DNA of 64,000 nt from contig CANMXU010000001.1 of the NCBI GenBank assembly GCA_947501935.1, positions 248,001 to 312,000 on the forward strand. Reading direction: 5' to 3'. Position 1 is the stretch's first letter. Each line of letters starts with the position of its first letter. Origin of the DNA: an uncultured Alteromonadaceae bacterium (GTDB taxonomy: Bacteria > Pseudomonadota > Gammaproteobacteria > Enterobacterales > Alteromonadaceae). The notes below the pieces were generated by a model. It made no database searches, was not told where the DNA came from, and worked only from the letters and a program-made list of their open reading frames with translations. Position numbers and translations under genes: made by a program. This document shows, piece after piece, positions 9,216-16,727 of this stretch.

Positions 9216-11132
9216 TTAAGCTTGCTCCACATTCATATATTTATCCCACCACATTTGAAACATTAACATGCTCCAAAGTACGGTCGCGTTGTCTTTCTTT
9301 TCCGACTTATGTTCATGCCATAACTTAGCGATTTGTTCTTTCTTGAAAAATTGACAAAGGCCATCACGTCTATTTAATAATCGTTCTTCAGTTATGCTTT
9401 TCAGCTCATTTCTTAGCCATGAGGCTAGTGGCACAGAAAAGCCCATTTTTTTACGATATAGAATATCGTCAGGTAAATAATCTTTGAATGCTTCTTTTAG
9501 TAGGTACTTTTTCTCTACTTTACAGTCTTTGGTATTAAACTTTAATTCAGAGGGAATGGTGCAAGCAAACTCCATTAATTTATGGTCTAAAATGGGAGCG
9601 CGCACCTCAAGGGAATTAGCCATGCTCATGCGATCAACTTTTACCAGAATATCTCCCGGTAAATAGGTTTTCATGTCGGTATATAAAATACGAGATAAAT
9701 GATCGCTACCATCACATTGATTGTATCGTGCGATGGTTTGCTCTGAAGGGTGATAATTAGCTAATTTCACCTTAGTATCATCAGTTACTAAGGCTTGCCA
9801 ATCAGCGTCTTTAATAAAGGAGTTCGAAATATAAAAGCCCATAGCAGGTTCTACGCTTAGGCTATTTAATAATGAACTGGCGCGTTGAAACAAGTTGATA
9901 TTAACTTGTGCTGATGCCTTTGATAACGAGGGGAAAATCCCCGTTCGTAGCCACTTAGGTATTTTATTGCGCAACTTATTTTCAGTATGATCAGCAGCGT
10001 ATTTTTCGTAACCGGCAAACACTTCATCGCCACCGTCGCCAGCAATAGCCACGGTCACTTTTTCACGCGCCAATTGCGAAACAAAATAGGTCGGCACTAA
10101 CGATGGGTCGGCAAAGGGCTCGTCAAAAAACGAAACGATATGCTCTAAACTTTGGGCAACATCTTGATGTACGGTTAGCTCATGATGGTTGGTCTGGTAT
10201 TTATCAGCAACAATTTTTGCAAATTCGGTTTCATCAAACTTTTCATCATCAAAACCAATTGAGCAGGTGGTAATCGCTTTATCATTATTCTTTTCAGCAA
10301 TTTTCGCCATTAAGGCAACCACACCGCTTGAGTCAACGCCACCGCTTAAAAAGGCACCGAGGGCAACATCAGAAATCATCCGTTGTTCAGTACACTCTCT
10401 TGCCAGCTTCTGCACTTTTTCTTTAAGCACCGACTCTGATTCATCGGTTATATGCGCAAATGAAATATCCCAATACTGTTGCTTGTTTATACCGTCTTTA
10501 TCTACGGTTAAGTAATGGCCGGGTTCAAGTTTAAAGATATTTTGATAAATGGTTTTAGGATCAGGAATGTATTGATAAGCAAAAAAATCATAAACCGCAT
10601 CAAGTCTAATTTCGGTTGGAATTTCTTTAATGGTTAGCAGCGCTTTAAGCTCTGAAGCAAATGCAATTTCGTTTTCATGCTGGCAATAATACAGCGGTTT
10701 TTTTCCAATGCGATCACGGGCAATAAACAAGCTTTGCTGTTCTTTATCCCATAACGCAAAAGCAAACATACCATTGATTTTTTGCAGTAACTCAACACCT
10801 TCATATTGATATAAAGCTAAAATCACTTCGGTGTCGGTATGTGATTTAAACGGGTAACCTTTCGCGGTTAGCTCTGCTCGTAGTTCAAGGAAGTTATAAA
10901 TTTCACCGTTAAAGGCAATAACATACCTTTCATCATAAGAGTGCATTGGCTGAATGCCAGCATCAGATAAGTCGATAATTGCTAAGCGTCGGTGGCTAAG
11001 ACCAATATGTTCGTCAATATATTCAGAACCCGCATCAGGGCCCCGATGAAATATAGATTGCCCCATATCTTTGAGCGTTTGTAGATCGCCTATTTGATTA
11101 TTGAAGTGGCTAAAGCCAGCAATACCGCACAT
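9216..11132 (-). CDS. asnB: asparagine synthase-like amidotransferase, XrtA/PEP-CTERM type
   Basis: This is a class II glutamine amidotransferase: Cys2 (MCGIAGF) becomes the N-terminal nucleophile, FNGEIYN (74-80) and the HTDTEV block (98-103) bind glutamine, and SGGVDSS (263-269) is the ATP-pyrophosphatase loop of the synthetase domain. At 638 aa it matches the exosortase A-associated amidotransferase family (TIGR03108, by recall) rather than the ~550-aa E. coli AsnB. In this setting it is thought to amidate a sugar acid or peptide in the exopolysaccharide rather than make free asparagine. It is the first gene of the minus-strand operon running to the flippase. The 5' side is occupied by a REP array. 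Confidence 0.85.
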   Translation of the reverse strand: MCGIAGFSHFNNQIGDLQTLKDMGQSIFHRGPDAGSEYIDEHIGLSHRRLAIIDLSDAGIQPMHSYDERYVIAFNGEIYNFLELRAELTAKGYPFKSHTDTEVILALYQYEGVELLQKINGMFAFALWDKEQQSLFIARDRIGKKPLYYCQHENEIAFASELKALLTIKEIPTEIRLDAVYDFFAYQYIPDPKTIYQNIFKLEPGHYLTVDKDGINKQQYWDISFAHITDESESVLKEKVQKLARECTEQRMISDVALGAFLSGGVDSSGVVALMAKIAEKNNDKAITTCSIGFDDEKFDETEFAKIVADKYQTNHHELTVHQDVAQSLEHIVSFFDEPFADPSLVPTYFVSQLAREKVTVAIAGDGGDEVFAGYEKYAADHTENKLRNKIPKWLRTGIFPSLSKASAQVNINLFQRASSLLNSLSVEPAMGFYISNSFIKDADWQALVTDDTKVKLANYHPSEQTIARYNQCDGSDHLSRILYTDMKTYLPGDILVKVDRMSMANSLEVRAPILDHKLMEFACTIPSELKFNTKDCKVEKKYLLKEAFKDYLPDDILYRKKMGFSVPLASWLRNELKSITEERLLNRRDGLCQFFKKEQIAKLWHEHKSEKKDNATVLWSMLMFQMWWDKYMNVEQA

Positions 11133-11168
11133 CTTTTTATAAACTTCCTTTGAATTTTTATTATTTTT
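11133..11168. promoter_or_regulatory. short leader between the amidotransferase start and the REP array
   Basis: Only 36 AT-rich bases separate the amidotransferase start codon from the first REP hairpin. A ribosome site (AAGGAAG on the minus strand) is visible. Any promoter must lie inside the REP array or the operon must be read from further upstream; I see no convincing -35/-10 pair. Confidence 0.3.
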
Positions 11169-11556
11169 GTCGCACTAAAGTACGACCTACAACGGTTATC
11201 TATTTAGTAGGCTGGAATTAATTCCAACACACCTACTTTCTGTCGCACTAAAATACGACCTACATTGATTATTTATTTTGTAGTTGGAAACTATTCCAAC
11301 ACACCTACTTTTTGTCGCACTAAAGTACGACCTACAACGGTTACCTATTTAGTAGGCTGGAATTCATTCCAACACACCTACTTTCTTGTCGCACTAAAGT
11401 ACGACCTACCACGGTTATCTATTTAGTAGGTTGGAAACTATTCCAACAAACTTACTTTCTGTCGCACTAAAGTACGACCTACCATGCTTATTTATTTTGT
11501 AGGTTGGAATTTATTCCAACACACCTGCTTTCTTGTCGCACTGTAGTACGACCTAC
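11169..11556. repeat. array of paired REP hairpins (BIME-like), six units
   Basis: Units begin at 11169, 11242, 11314, 11388, 11461 and 11535, a period of 72-74 bases. Each full unit holds two palindromes facing each other: a hairpin of the form GTCGCACTAAAGTACGAC followed by CTAC, then about 18 AT-rich bases, then GTAG followed by a hairpin of the form GTTGGAATTTATTCCAAC. GTAG directly 5' of a hairpin is the signature recognised by RAYT transposases, so the units are inverted REP pairs. The sixth unit is cut after its first hairpin. Copies differ by point changes, some compensated in the stem. Confidence 0.88.
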
Positions 11557-11578
11557 AATGGTTAGTTATTTAGCTTCT

Positions 11579-12028
11579 TTATAAATACACGCTATTCCAA
11601 TAAGGGTAATGGCCAATGCTTGTTACTATATTTTTCCTTAAAGGATTTGCAACAATGTAGCGTGCAATTTGTTTTCTATCTTCTGTTTGTCTTAACGCTC
11701 TATCAAAATAACTTTGCTGCCATATTTGCGATTTTCTATTGCAACATAGGTTTATATTCCTAGCGCTTAAACCTTTTAAATGTTTAATCACTTGAGACAA
11801 AGTACACTTATCTCCAAGTTGTAACTGGCCGTGGAAATGATCAGGCATTAATACCCAAGTTAACCATTTACAATCACACTCTATCTCATTTAATAAGAGT
11901 GCTTGGCAAAAAATATTGGCCAAATTATGTTGAGTAAATATCGAGTCTCTATTTTTACACACAAAGGTAATGAAATATTCTCTTTGTGGCTCGCTAACAC
12001 GTCCTTTTCTTAAGTCATTCCATGACAT
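11579..12028 (-). CDS. REP-associated tyrosine transposase (RAYT)
   Basis: This 149-aa Y1-type HUH transposase of the IS200 superfamily cuts and rejoins single-stranded DNA at GTAG-hairpin sites. MPDHFHGQ (61-68) gives the metal-binding HUH pair His64/His66, and Tyr107 in QSYFDRALR is the expected nucleophile. PQREYFITF at 14-22 is the first strand of the family. The gene is bracketed on both sides by REP arrays whose palindromes it presumably acts on, and no terminal ends of an ordinary insertion sequence are visible. The reading frame is intact. RAYTs are usually single-copy and vertically kept. Confidence 0.85.
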   Translation of the reverse strand: MSWNDLRKGRVSEPQREYFITFVCKNRDSIFTQHNLANIFCQALLLNEIECDCKWLTWVLMPDHFHGQLQLGDKCTLSQVIKHLKGLSARNINLCCNRKSQIWQQSYFDRALRQTEDRKQIARYIVANPLRKNIVTSIGHYPYWNSVYL

Positions 12029-12056
12029 GAACTCGCTCTCAAAAATTATTTATTCT

Positions 12057-12225
12057 GTCGCACTAAAGTACGACCTACATTGATTATTTATTTAGTAGTT
12101 GGAAACTACTCCAACACATCTACTTTCTTGTCGCACTAAAGTGCGACCTAGATTGGTTATATATTTTGTAAGTTGGAATTTATTCCAACAAACTTGCTTT
12201 CTTGTCGTACTGAAGTTCGGTCTAC
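12057..12225. repeat. second REP array downstream side of the RAYT gene
   Basis: Two full inverted REP pairs start at 12057 and 12130, followed by a lone diverged first hairpin at 12204-12225 (GTCGTACTGAAGTTCGGTC then TAC). The period is 73-74, as in the array at 11169. The orientation is the same as in the first array, so the transposase gene interrupts one continuous array. Confidence 0.85.
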
Positions 12226-12236
12226 ATCAATTCTTT

Positions 12237-13346
12237 TTACAAGCTAATATATTTTCGAATTTTAGGACCAAGAAAAATAGTCACGTTTATTGGAAATTTT
12301 CGCCAAACATTTTCAACTAATGCTCTTAAATTACTACTCGCTGCAGGAGTATTATCCTGCTTATTCTGGTTCTTATTATTGTATTGTTTTAAATCTATAA
12401 CTTGCCAATCTAAAGGGGTTGGCTGTGCGCCCCACTGCTGCTTAAATTTAAAGGTGCCTTCGCCATAACTTGAGCGACCAAAATCAAATTGTGTAACCCC
12501 ATTGTCACTTAGATGCTTAAGTAACGACCAATATAACATCATATTAGGGGAAAGACGGTTATATTCAGCTTTAGTTGAGGCCCAAGGAATAGCGGCTTTA
12601 TTTCCGGTAATAAGAACAATGCCCGCGCCAATCGGCAACTCACCTTTATAAACTAGAGAAATTACCATTTTTTCTTGGTAATGGTTCAATAACGACTCAA
12701 ACCACTGCTTGGCATGTACCGGCGAACCTAACGCGCGCATGTTGTGAGAAAACACTTGGTAAAAATCATCAAGCATGTTTTTTTCACTACCGAGTTGGTA
12801 ATGTAAACCGTTCTTTTCCGCTTTGCGAATTTGGCTACGTAACTTCGATTTAAAACCAGAAAATAAAAGTTCAGAGCTCTCAGGTAATGGCATCAACATA
12901 CTAACTTTGCCCACTTTTTCTGAATTTACCTCTGCCGATGATTGTTCTGTTGGCTCATCTTTTGCTGTAACTGTGCTGCGAAGTTCAATAAACGTGGCCT
13001 GTATATTACCTGCAACACTTTGGCTTTCTGCGATAAGCTGCTCTTTTATCTCGTTATTATCTGCAAGCACGCCACCAACATCACAAAAAGGTAAGGCGCA
13101 TAGGCTAGGTTTACTTAATGGCTTTTGAAAAATAACCAGTGGCAATACTCCGACAACTTTGTTGCACGCTTCATTATCTTGCTCACTTTTTTGTTCGGCA
13201 ATTAAATAATAACTTTTATGCTGGTAGGCATCGCTAACCGCATATTGCCAGCCATATAAGTGATATGGTGAGCGTTCTGCATGTTGATTAACGTAATCAT
13301 CCCAAACTTGCTGATCGTGATTGTTAGTACGGCGTATGGTTATCAT
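12237..13346 (-). CDS. FemAB-family protein, XrtA/PEP-CTERM-associated type
   Basis: This 369-aa protein has the double-GNAT fold of FemAB peptidoglycan aminoacyl transferases. Visible landmarks are WDDYVNQHAERSPYHLYGW at the N-terminus, SKLRSQIRKAEKNG (about 163-176), GIVLITGNKAAIPWASTKAEYNRL in the acetyl-CoA-like fold, and FDFGRSSYGEGTFKFK near the end. Members of this subfamily (TIGR03019, by recall) occur in exosortase A loci and probably move an aminoacyl or acyl group onto a glycan intermediate. The start lies 3 bp behind the polysaccharide deacetylase stop, indicating an operon. The C-terminus abuts the REP array. Residues about 110-140 carry a low-complexity acidic insertion. Confidence 0.8.
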   Translation of the reverse strand: MITIRRTNNHDQQVWDDYVNQHAERSPYHLYGWQYAVSDAYQHKSYYLIAEQKSEQDNEACNKVVGVLPLVIFQKPLSKPSLCALPFCDVGGVLADNNEIKEQLIAESQSVAGNIQATFIELRSTVTAKDEPTEQSSAEVNSEKVGKVSMLMPLPESSELLFSGFKSKLRSQIRKAEKNGLHYQLGSEKNMLDDFYQVFSHNMRALGSPVHAKQWFESLLNHYQEKMVISLVYKGELPIGAGIVLITGNKAAIPWASTKAEYNRLSPNMMLYWSLLKHLSDNGVTQFDFGRSSYGEGTFKFKQQWGAQPTPLDWQVIDLKQYNNKNQNKQDNTPAASSNLRALVENVWRKFPINVTIFLGPKIRKYISL

Positions 13347-13349
13347 TTA

Positions 13350-14354
13350 TTATTTTTCATCATTTTTAGCGGTAAAGGTGTTTGACTGTATGCACTGAGA
13401 TGCTTCAGATATGGTGCAAAAACTAATGTCGTCATATTTGTTCTGTATATGCTTAATTACTTCGCCAATTTTTTTGCATATTGACTCTCTAGCATTAGCT
13501 TGACTAGAAAGCCCGGTGACGTTCTCAATTAAACTAGAGCTATGTAAATACATATGCAAGACTGTTTGCCCTTTTTTGATACTGGTATCAACTAAGGTGG
13601 TCATATCTTTAGCAGTACAAAGTTCAGGGCTTAAATAGAGCTTTCTTAGCACATTGGTTTGCCAAAGAATGCCGTTAACTCTTAACCAGGTAAAAGGTCG
13701 TTTAGCGAAAGTTTTATGTAAGTTTTGCCATAAACGATAATTAGTACGATTAAAGCCTGCTGTAACTGGTATTTCAAAAACTTTATTTTGCTTACCTATT
13801 TTATTGGTATCGTCAAAATCAGGCCAATAAGGAAAAGTTGGTGCATTTTCACAGGAGAAATAATCATTACAAAATAAAGGATAAATACTGGAGTCTACCG
13901 TTATATCTTCATTTTTTAATAACTGTAATATTTCACCATTAATACCCCAACGTCCGGTTCTAAATGACTTAGGTTGCTGGCCTATTTTAGTAACAATTTC
14001 TTGTTTGAGCATTTTCAGCTTTTCTTCAACATGCTCAATCGGTAGGTTTACTACGTGCGATGACGCTTCACTGGTTTCATTATAAAAAGGTGGGTTTGCC
14101 CAAGGGTGCAAATGCGCGCCAATTTCACAATGTTCTTTATTTAACTGTTTCAGAGTATTGGCAGCAGCTTGATTATTCGCGACGGCATAATCAACAAAAT
14201 ATGTCGGTTTTATACCTAACTCTTGGCAAAACGTTTGAAAGGCAGGTATTTCATTAACGTTTTCAACAGAAAAATTTTCATTGGGAAATGGCCCTGCCCA
14301 ATTCCATTCTTCTTCAGTGTCAACCGATAAAATGAAGATAATAGGTTTAGTCAT
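13350..14354 (-). CDS. polysaccharide deacetylase-like protein (NodB superfamily)
   Basis: I start at the ATG at 14354 (MTKPIIFILSVDTEEEW), which has GGAGAG six bases upstream; a longer frame to 14462 would overlap the next gene. The chain is 334 aa. SVDTEEEW holds the metal/catalytic Asp of the NodB fold and HCEIGAHLHPWANPPF supplies the H-x3-H type metal ligands. FRTGRWGINGEIL is in the position of the third NodB motif. It is expected to remove N-acetyl or O-acetyl groups from a polysaccharide. No signal peptide is seen, so action in the cytoplasm or on a lipid-linked intermediate is possible. It differs from the exosortase-type deacetylase at 26095. Confidence 0.72.
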   Translation of the reverse strand: MTKPIIFILSVDTEEEWNWAGPFPNENFSVENVNEIPAFQTFCQELGIKPTYFVDYAVANNQAAANTLKQLNKEHCEIGAHLHPWANPPFYNETSEASSHVVNLPIEHVEEKLKMLKQEIVTKIGQQPKSFRTGRWGINGEILQLLKNEDITVDSSIYPLFCNDYFSCENAPTFPYWPDFDDTNKIGKQNKVFEIPVTAGFNRTNYRLWQNLHKTFAKRPFTWLRVNGILWQTNVLRKLYLSPELCTAKDMTTLVDTSIKKGQTVLHMYLHSSSLIENVTGLSSQANARESICKKIGEVIKHIQNKYDDISFCTISEASQCIQSNTFTAKNDEK

Positions 14355-14391
14355 CAATACTCTCCATAGCCATGAATATTCCTCATCCTTG

Positions 14392-15510
14392 TTACTTACC
14401 AACCATGGAATGAAATAACTCAGTGTATTCATTGGCCATGCGCTGCGCTGAATAATGTTCATTCACATACGCTCTAGCGTTATCAGCCAGTTTTTCAGCA
14501 TAGTCGTTATCAAATAATAACTTTTCCCAATACTCGGTTAGGGTTTCTTTATCTCCTAACTTGGCCAGCAAACCACTTTCTTCATGCGTAATAAGTTGGT
14601 CAATGCCAGCAATATTGTAGGCGGTAACCGGAACACCCATTGCCGTAGCTTCCATTAAACAACGTGGGATACCTTCTAAAGTTGAGGTCATCACAAATAA
14701 ATCGAAACTTTGCAGTAACTCCAGGCGATCATCTCTAAAGCCTAAAAACTCCATTTTATTGTTATGGCTAAGCTTACCAGCATAGCTTTCTAACTCAGCT
14801 CTTTGCTCACCATCCCCCAATAGCACTAACTTAAGGTTGTTATGTTTTTCACAAAGGTTATTAAAAATATCTAAAATATCAAAAATATTTTTACGGCTGA
14901 TCATTTGCCCCACAAAACCGATACGCTTTTCTTCGCCATATGAAGTTTTAGGTTTTAGCCTTTGTTCTTCAACTTCAGAAAGGTCTACGCCATTTTGGAT
15001 ATAAACTAGCTTGTCTTCTTTTACGCCATGGCGTCTTGAATCATCACAAAGTTGACGGGAAAGTGGCACCACTTTAGTGGCAAATTTCATGCTTTTACAA
15101 CCAAGCCAGATAAAGGTTCTTAGCTTAAAGTCATCTGCATTTTCAAAACCATGTGGAGTAACAATACTTTGAATACCGGCTTTTTTCGCGGCAATGACAC
15201 CTAAAATGTCAGACTTATAACCATGGGTATGAATAATATCAATATTGCGTTCTTTAATTAATTTAACCAGCTTATTGATCACACTTAGATCAAACCGACC
15301 CGACATTGGAATTTCAAAGGCTTCACCGCAGTTTTTTCTATAGTGTTTCACTAACTCTAAATCTTGAGAGTTTTGCTCTAAGGTAACTGCAAGATCGCAA
15401 CGAACATTGTCTTTATTAAGGTGTTTAGCTAAGGCTAATACCCAGCGTTCTGCGCCATAGAACCCTGTTGAGCAAATAAATTGTAATACGTTAATTTTTT
15501 TATCAGTCAC
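14392..15510 (-). CDS. GT4-family glycosyltransferase
   Basis: The start is a GTG at 15510 (MTDKKINVLQF). The N-terminal domain opens with STGFYGAERWVL, the GT4 sugar-acceptor loop. IGFVGQMISRKN (about 199-210) begins the second Rossmann domain, and TSTLEGIPRCLMEATAMGVPV (about 277-297) carries the conserved Glu pair that binds the nucleotide sugar. The length (372 aa) is normal and no membrane segment is seen. It is read into the deacetylase gene 37 bp downstream. Upstream are two REP copies, which separate it from the next glycosyltransferase gene. The likely role is one linkage of the exopolysaccharide repeat unit. Confidence 0.85.
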   Translation of the reverse strand: MTDKKINVLQFICSTGFYGAERWVLALAKHLNKDNVRCDLAVTLEQNSQDLELVKHYRKNCGEAFEIPMSGRFDLSVINKLVKLIKERNIDIIHTHGYKSDILGVIAAKKAGIQSIVTPHGFENADDFKLRTFIWLGCKSMKFATKVVPLSRQLCDDSRRHGVKEDKLVYIQNGVDLSEVEEQRLKPKTSYGEEKRIGFVGQMISRKNIFDILDIFNNLCEKHNNLKLVLLGDGEQRAELESYAGKLSHNNKMEFLGFRDDRLELLQSFDLFVMTSTLEGIPRCLMEATAMGVPVTAYNIAGIDQLITHEESGLLAKLGDKETLTEYWEKLLFDNDYAEKLADNARAYVNEHYSAQRMANEYTELFHSMVGK

Positions 15511-15542
15511 TTAATTAATCTCGTTATTTTTATTGTTCTTTT

Positions 15543-15725
15543 GTCGGAATAAATTCCAACCTACATAAGAACCTAACCACATTATTGTTTTGTAGGCCGT
15601 AGTTCAGTGCGACGATATTAGTGGATTAAAATCCCGCTATCTTAGCTTACTCTTGTCGGAATAAATTCCGACCTACATAAGAACCTATTCACGCTATTGT
15701 TTTGTAGGTCGTACTTCAGTGCGAC
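15543..15725. repeat. two REP pairs in the opposite orientation
   Basis: Copies at 15543-15613 and 15655-15725 each begin with a GTCGGAATAAATTCC-type hairpin ending in CTAC and end with GTAG followed by a GTCGTACTTCAGTGCGAC-type hairpin. They are the reverse arrangement of the 11-12 kb units and differ at several positions, so they belong to the same REP family but are older or separately spread. They fill most of the 250 bp between the glycosyltransferase genes. Confidence 0.8.
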
Positions 15726-15760
15726 ATTGGTTTTGCTCTCAATTAATTACCGCTTAAATA

Positions 15761-16726
15761 TTATTTTATGCCTGAGTTTGAAAAAGATTTAAATAAACCG
15801 CCTAAAGTACCAAAGGCACGAGCTGGAAAATAAACCATATAAAATTTAAACACATACCAAAATTGCACATCTTCTTTAGCTAACTTATAAAGCCTTAAGC
15901 TATAAGCAGATATTGGTAAAAGAAAAAGCAGTGAAGTCATTAGCGCAAGTGAATAATTGTTGTAAGCCATTGCCGCTAAGCTAACCAGAAATAAAACCAA
16001 TAAGGCAATAGGTACAATAAAGCTTGGTACTTCTCTTAACGGAATATTTCGACCTTTAATAGATTGCAAGTTTGACTGACCACGCCAAATCTCTTTTTTA
16101 TACATTTCATGATATTGCTTGTCTTCACCCAAGTGCACATAGGTCGCTTTAGAGGTGTAGTAAAGCTCACCTAGTTGATGAACTTGGTCAGTAAAATAAT
16201 AGTCTTCGCAGGTAATTAAATGCTCAGGAAAGCCCTGCACTTGTTCAAAAGTGGTTTTATTTAAAAATAAATTTCTGCCCGGTAAAAAATTCACATTACA
16301 ATCAAGCTCGGCATTGCTCAAAGCCGTTCTAATTTTTTCTAATGGCGGCGCTTGCTCACTATTTATTTGCGCAGCACTGACTAACAAACGATTAGGTGTT
16401 GCATTAATCGTGGTTAACATACCTTCAATCCAGTTATTGGATAATTGAACGTCAGCATCTAAAAAGGCAAAATATTGCCCTTTTGCCTGACTAGCGCCAA
16501 AATTCCTTAACGCTGAAATGGTCTTACCCTCAGGTTGATTAAAAATATGAATCGCAACATTTGAACTATCAAATTGCGCTAAACCTGTTAGTGATTCATT
16601 TTGAGTAACCACTATAATTTCGAACTGGTCAGCATCATAATTTTGTGCACAAATTGAGGCTAACGTTTTGATAAGAAACTCTTCACGACCTTTATGAGGA
16701 ATGATGAAAGAAATATTTATAGACAC
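15761..16726 (-). CDS. GT2 glycosyltransferase with C-terminal membrane helices
   Basis: It starts at a GTG at 16726 with AGGAAA upstream, one base after the stop of the RIFT-barrel gene. Residues 5-110 are a GT-A fold: IPHKGREEFL, VVTQNE in the VDDGS position and FAFLDADVQLS (about 89-99) with the metal-binding Asp pair. A C-terminal segment (about 235-285) contains two strong hydrophobic helices, so the enzyme is anchored in the inner membrane. The 321-aa length is usual. It may act on a lipid-linked acceptor at the cytoplasmic face, and it is translationally linked to the 937-residue protein before it. Confidence 0.83.
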   Translation of the reverse strand: MSINISFIIPHKGREEFLIKTLASICAQNYDADQFEIIVVTQNESLTGLAQFDSSNVAIHIFNQPEGKTISALRNFGASQAKGQYFAFLDADVQLSNNWIEGMLTTINATPNRLLVSAAQINSEQAPPLEKIRTALSNAELDCNVNFLPGRNLFLNKTTFEQVQGFPEHLITCEDYYFTDQVHQLGELYYTSKATYVHLGEDKQYHEMYKKEIWRGQSNLQSIKGRNIPLREVPSFIVPIALLVLFLVSLAAMAYNNYSLALMTSLLFLLPISAYSLRLYKLAKEDVQFWYVFKFYMVYFPARAFGTLGGLFKSFSNSGIK

Positions 16727-16727
16727 G

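Noticed and set aside
11169..12225. CRISPR-like periodic array
   Set aside because: The units are palindrome pairs with a conserved interior, there are no unique spacers of constant length, and no cas gene is present; a RAYT gene explains the array.
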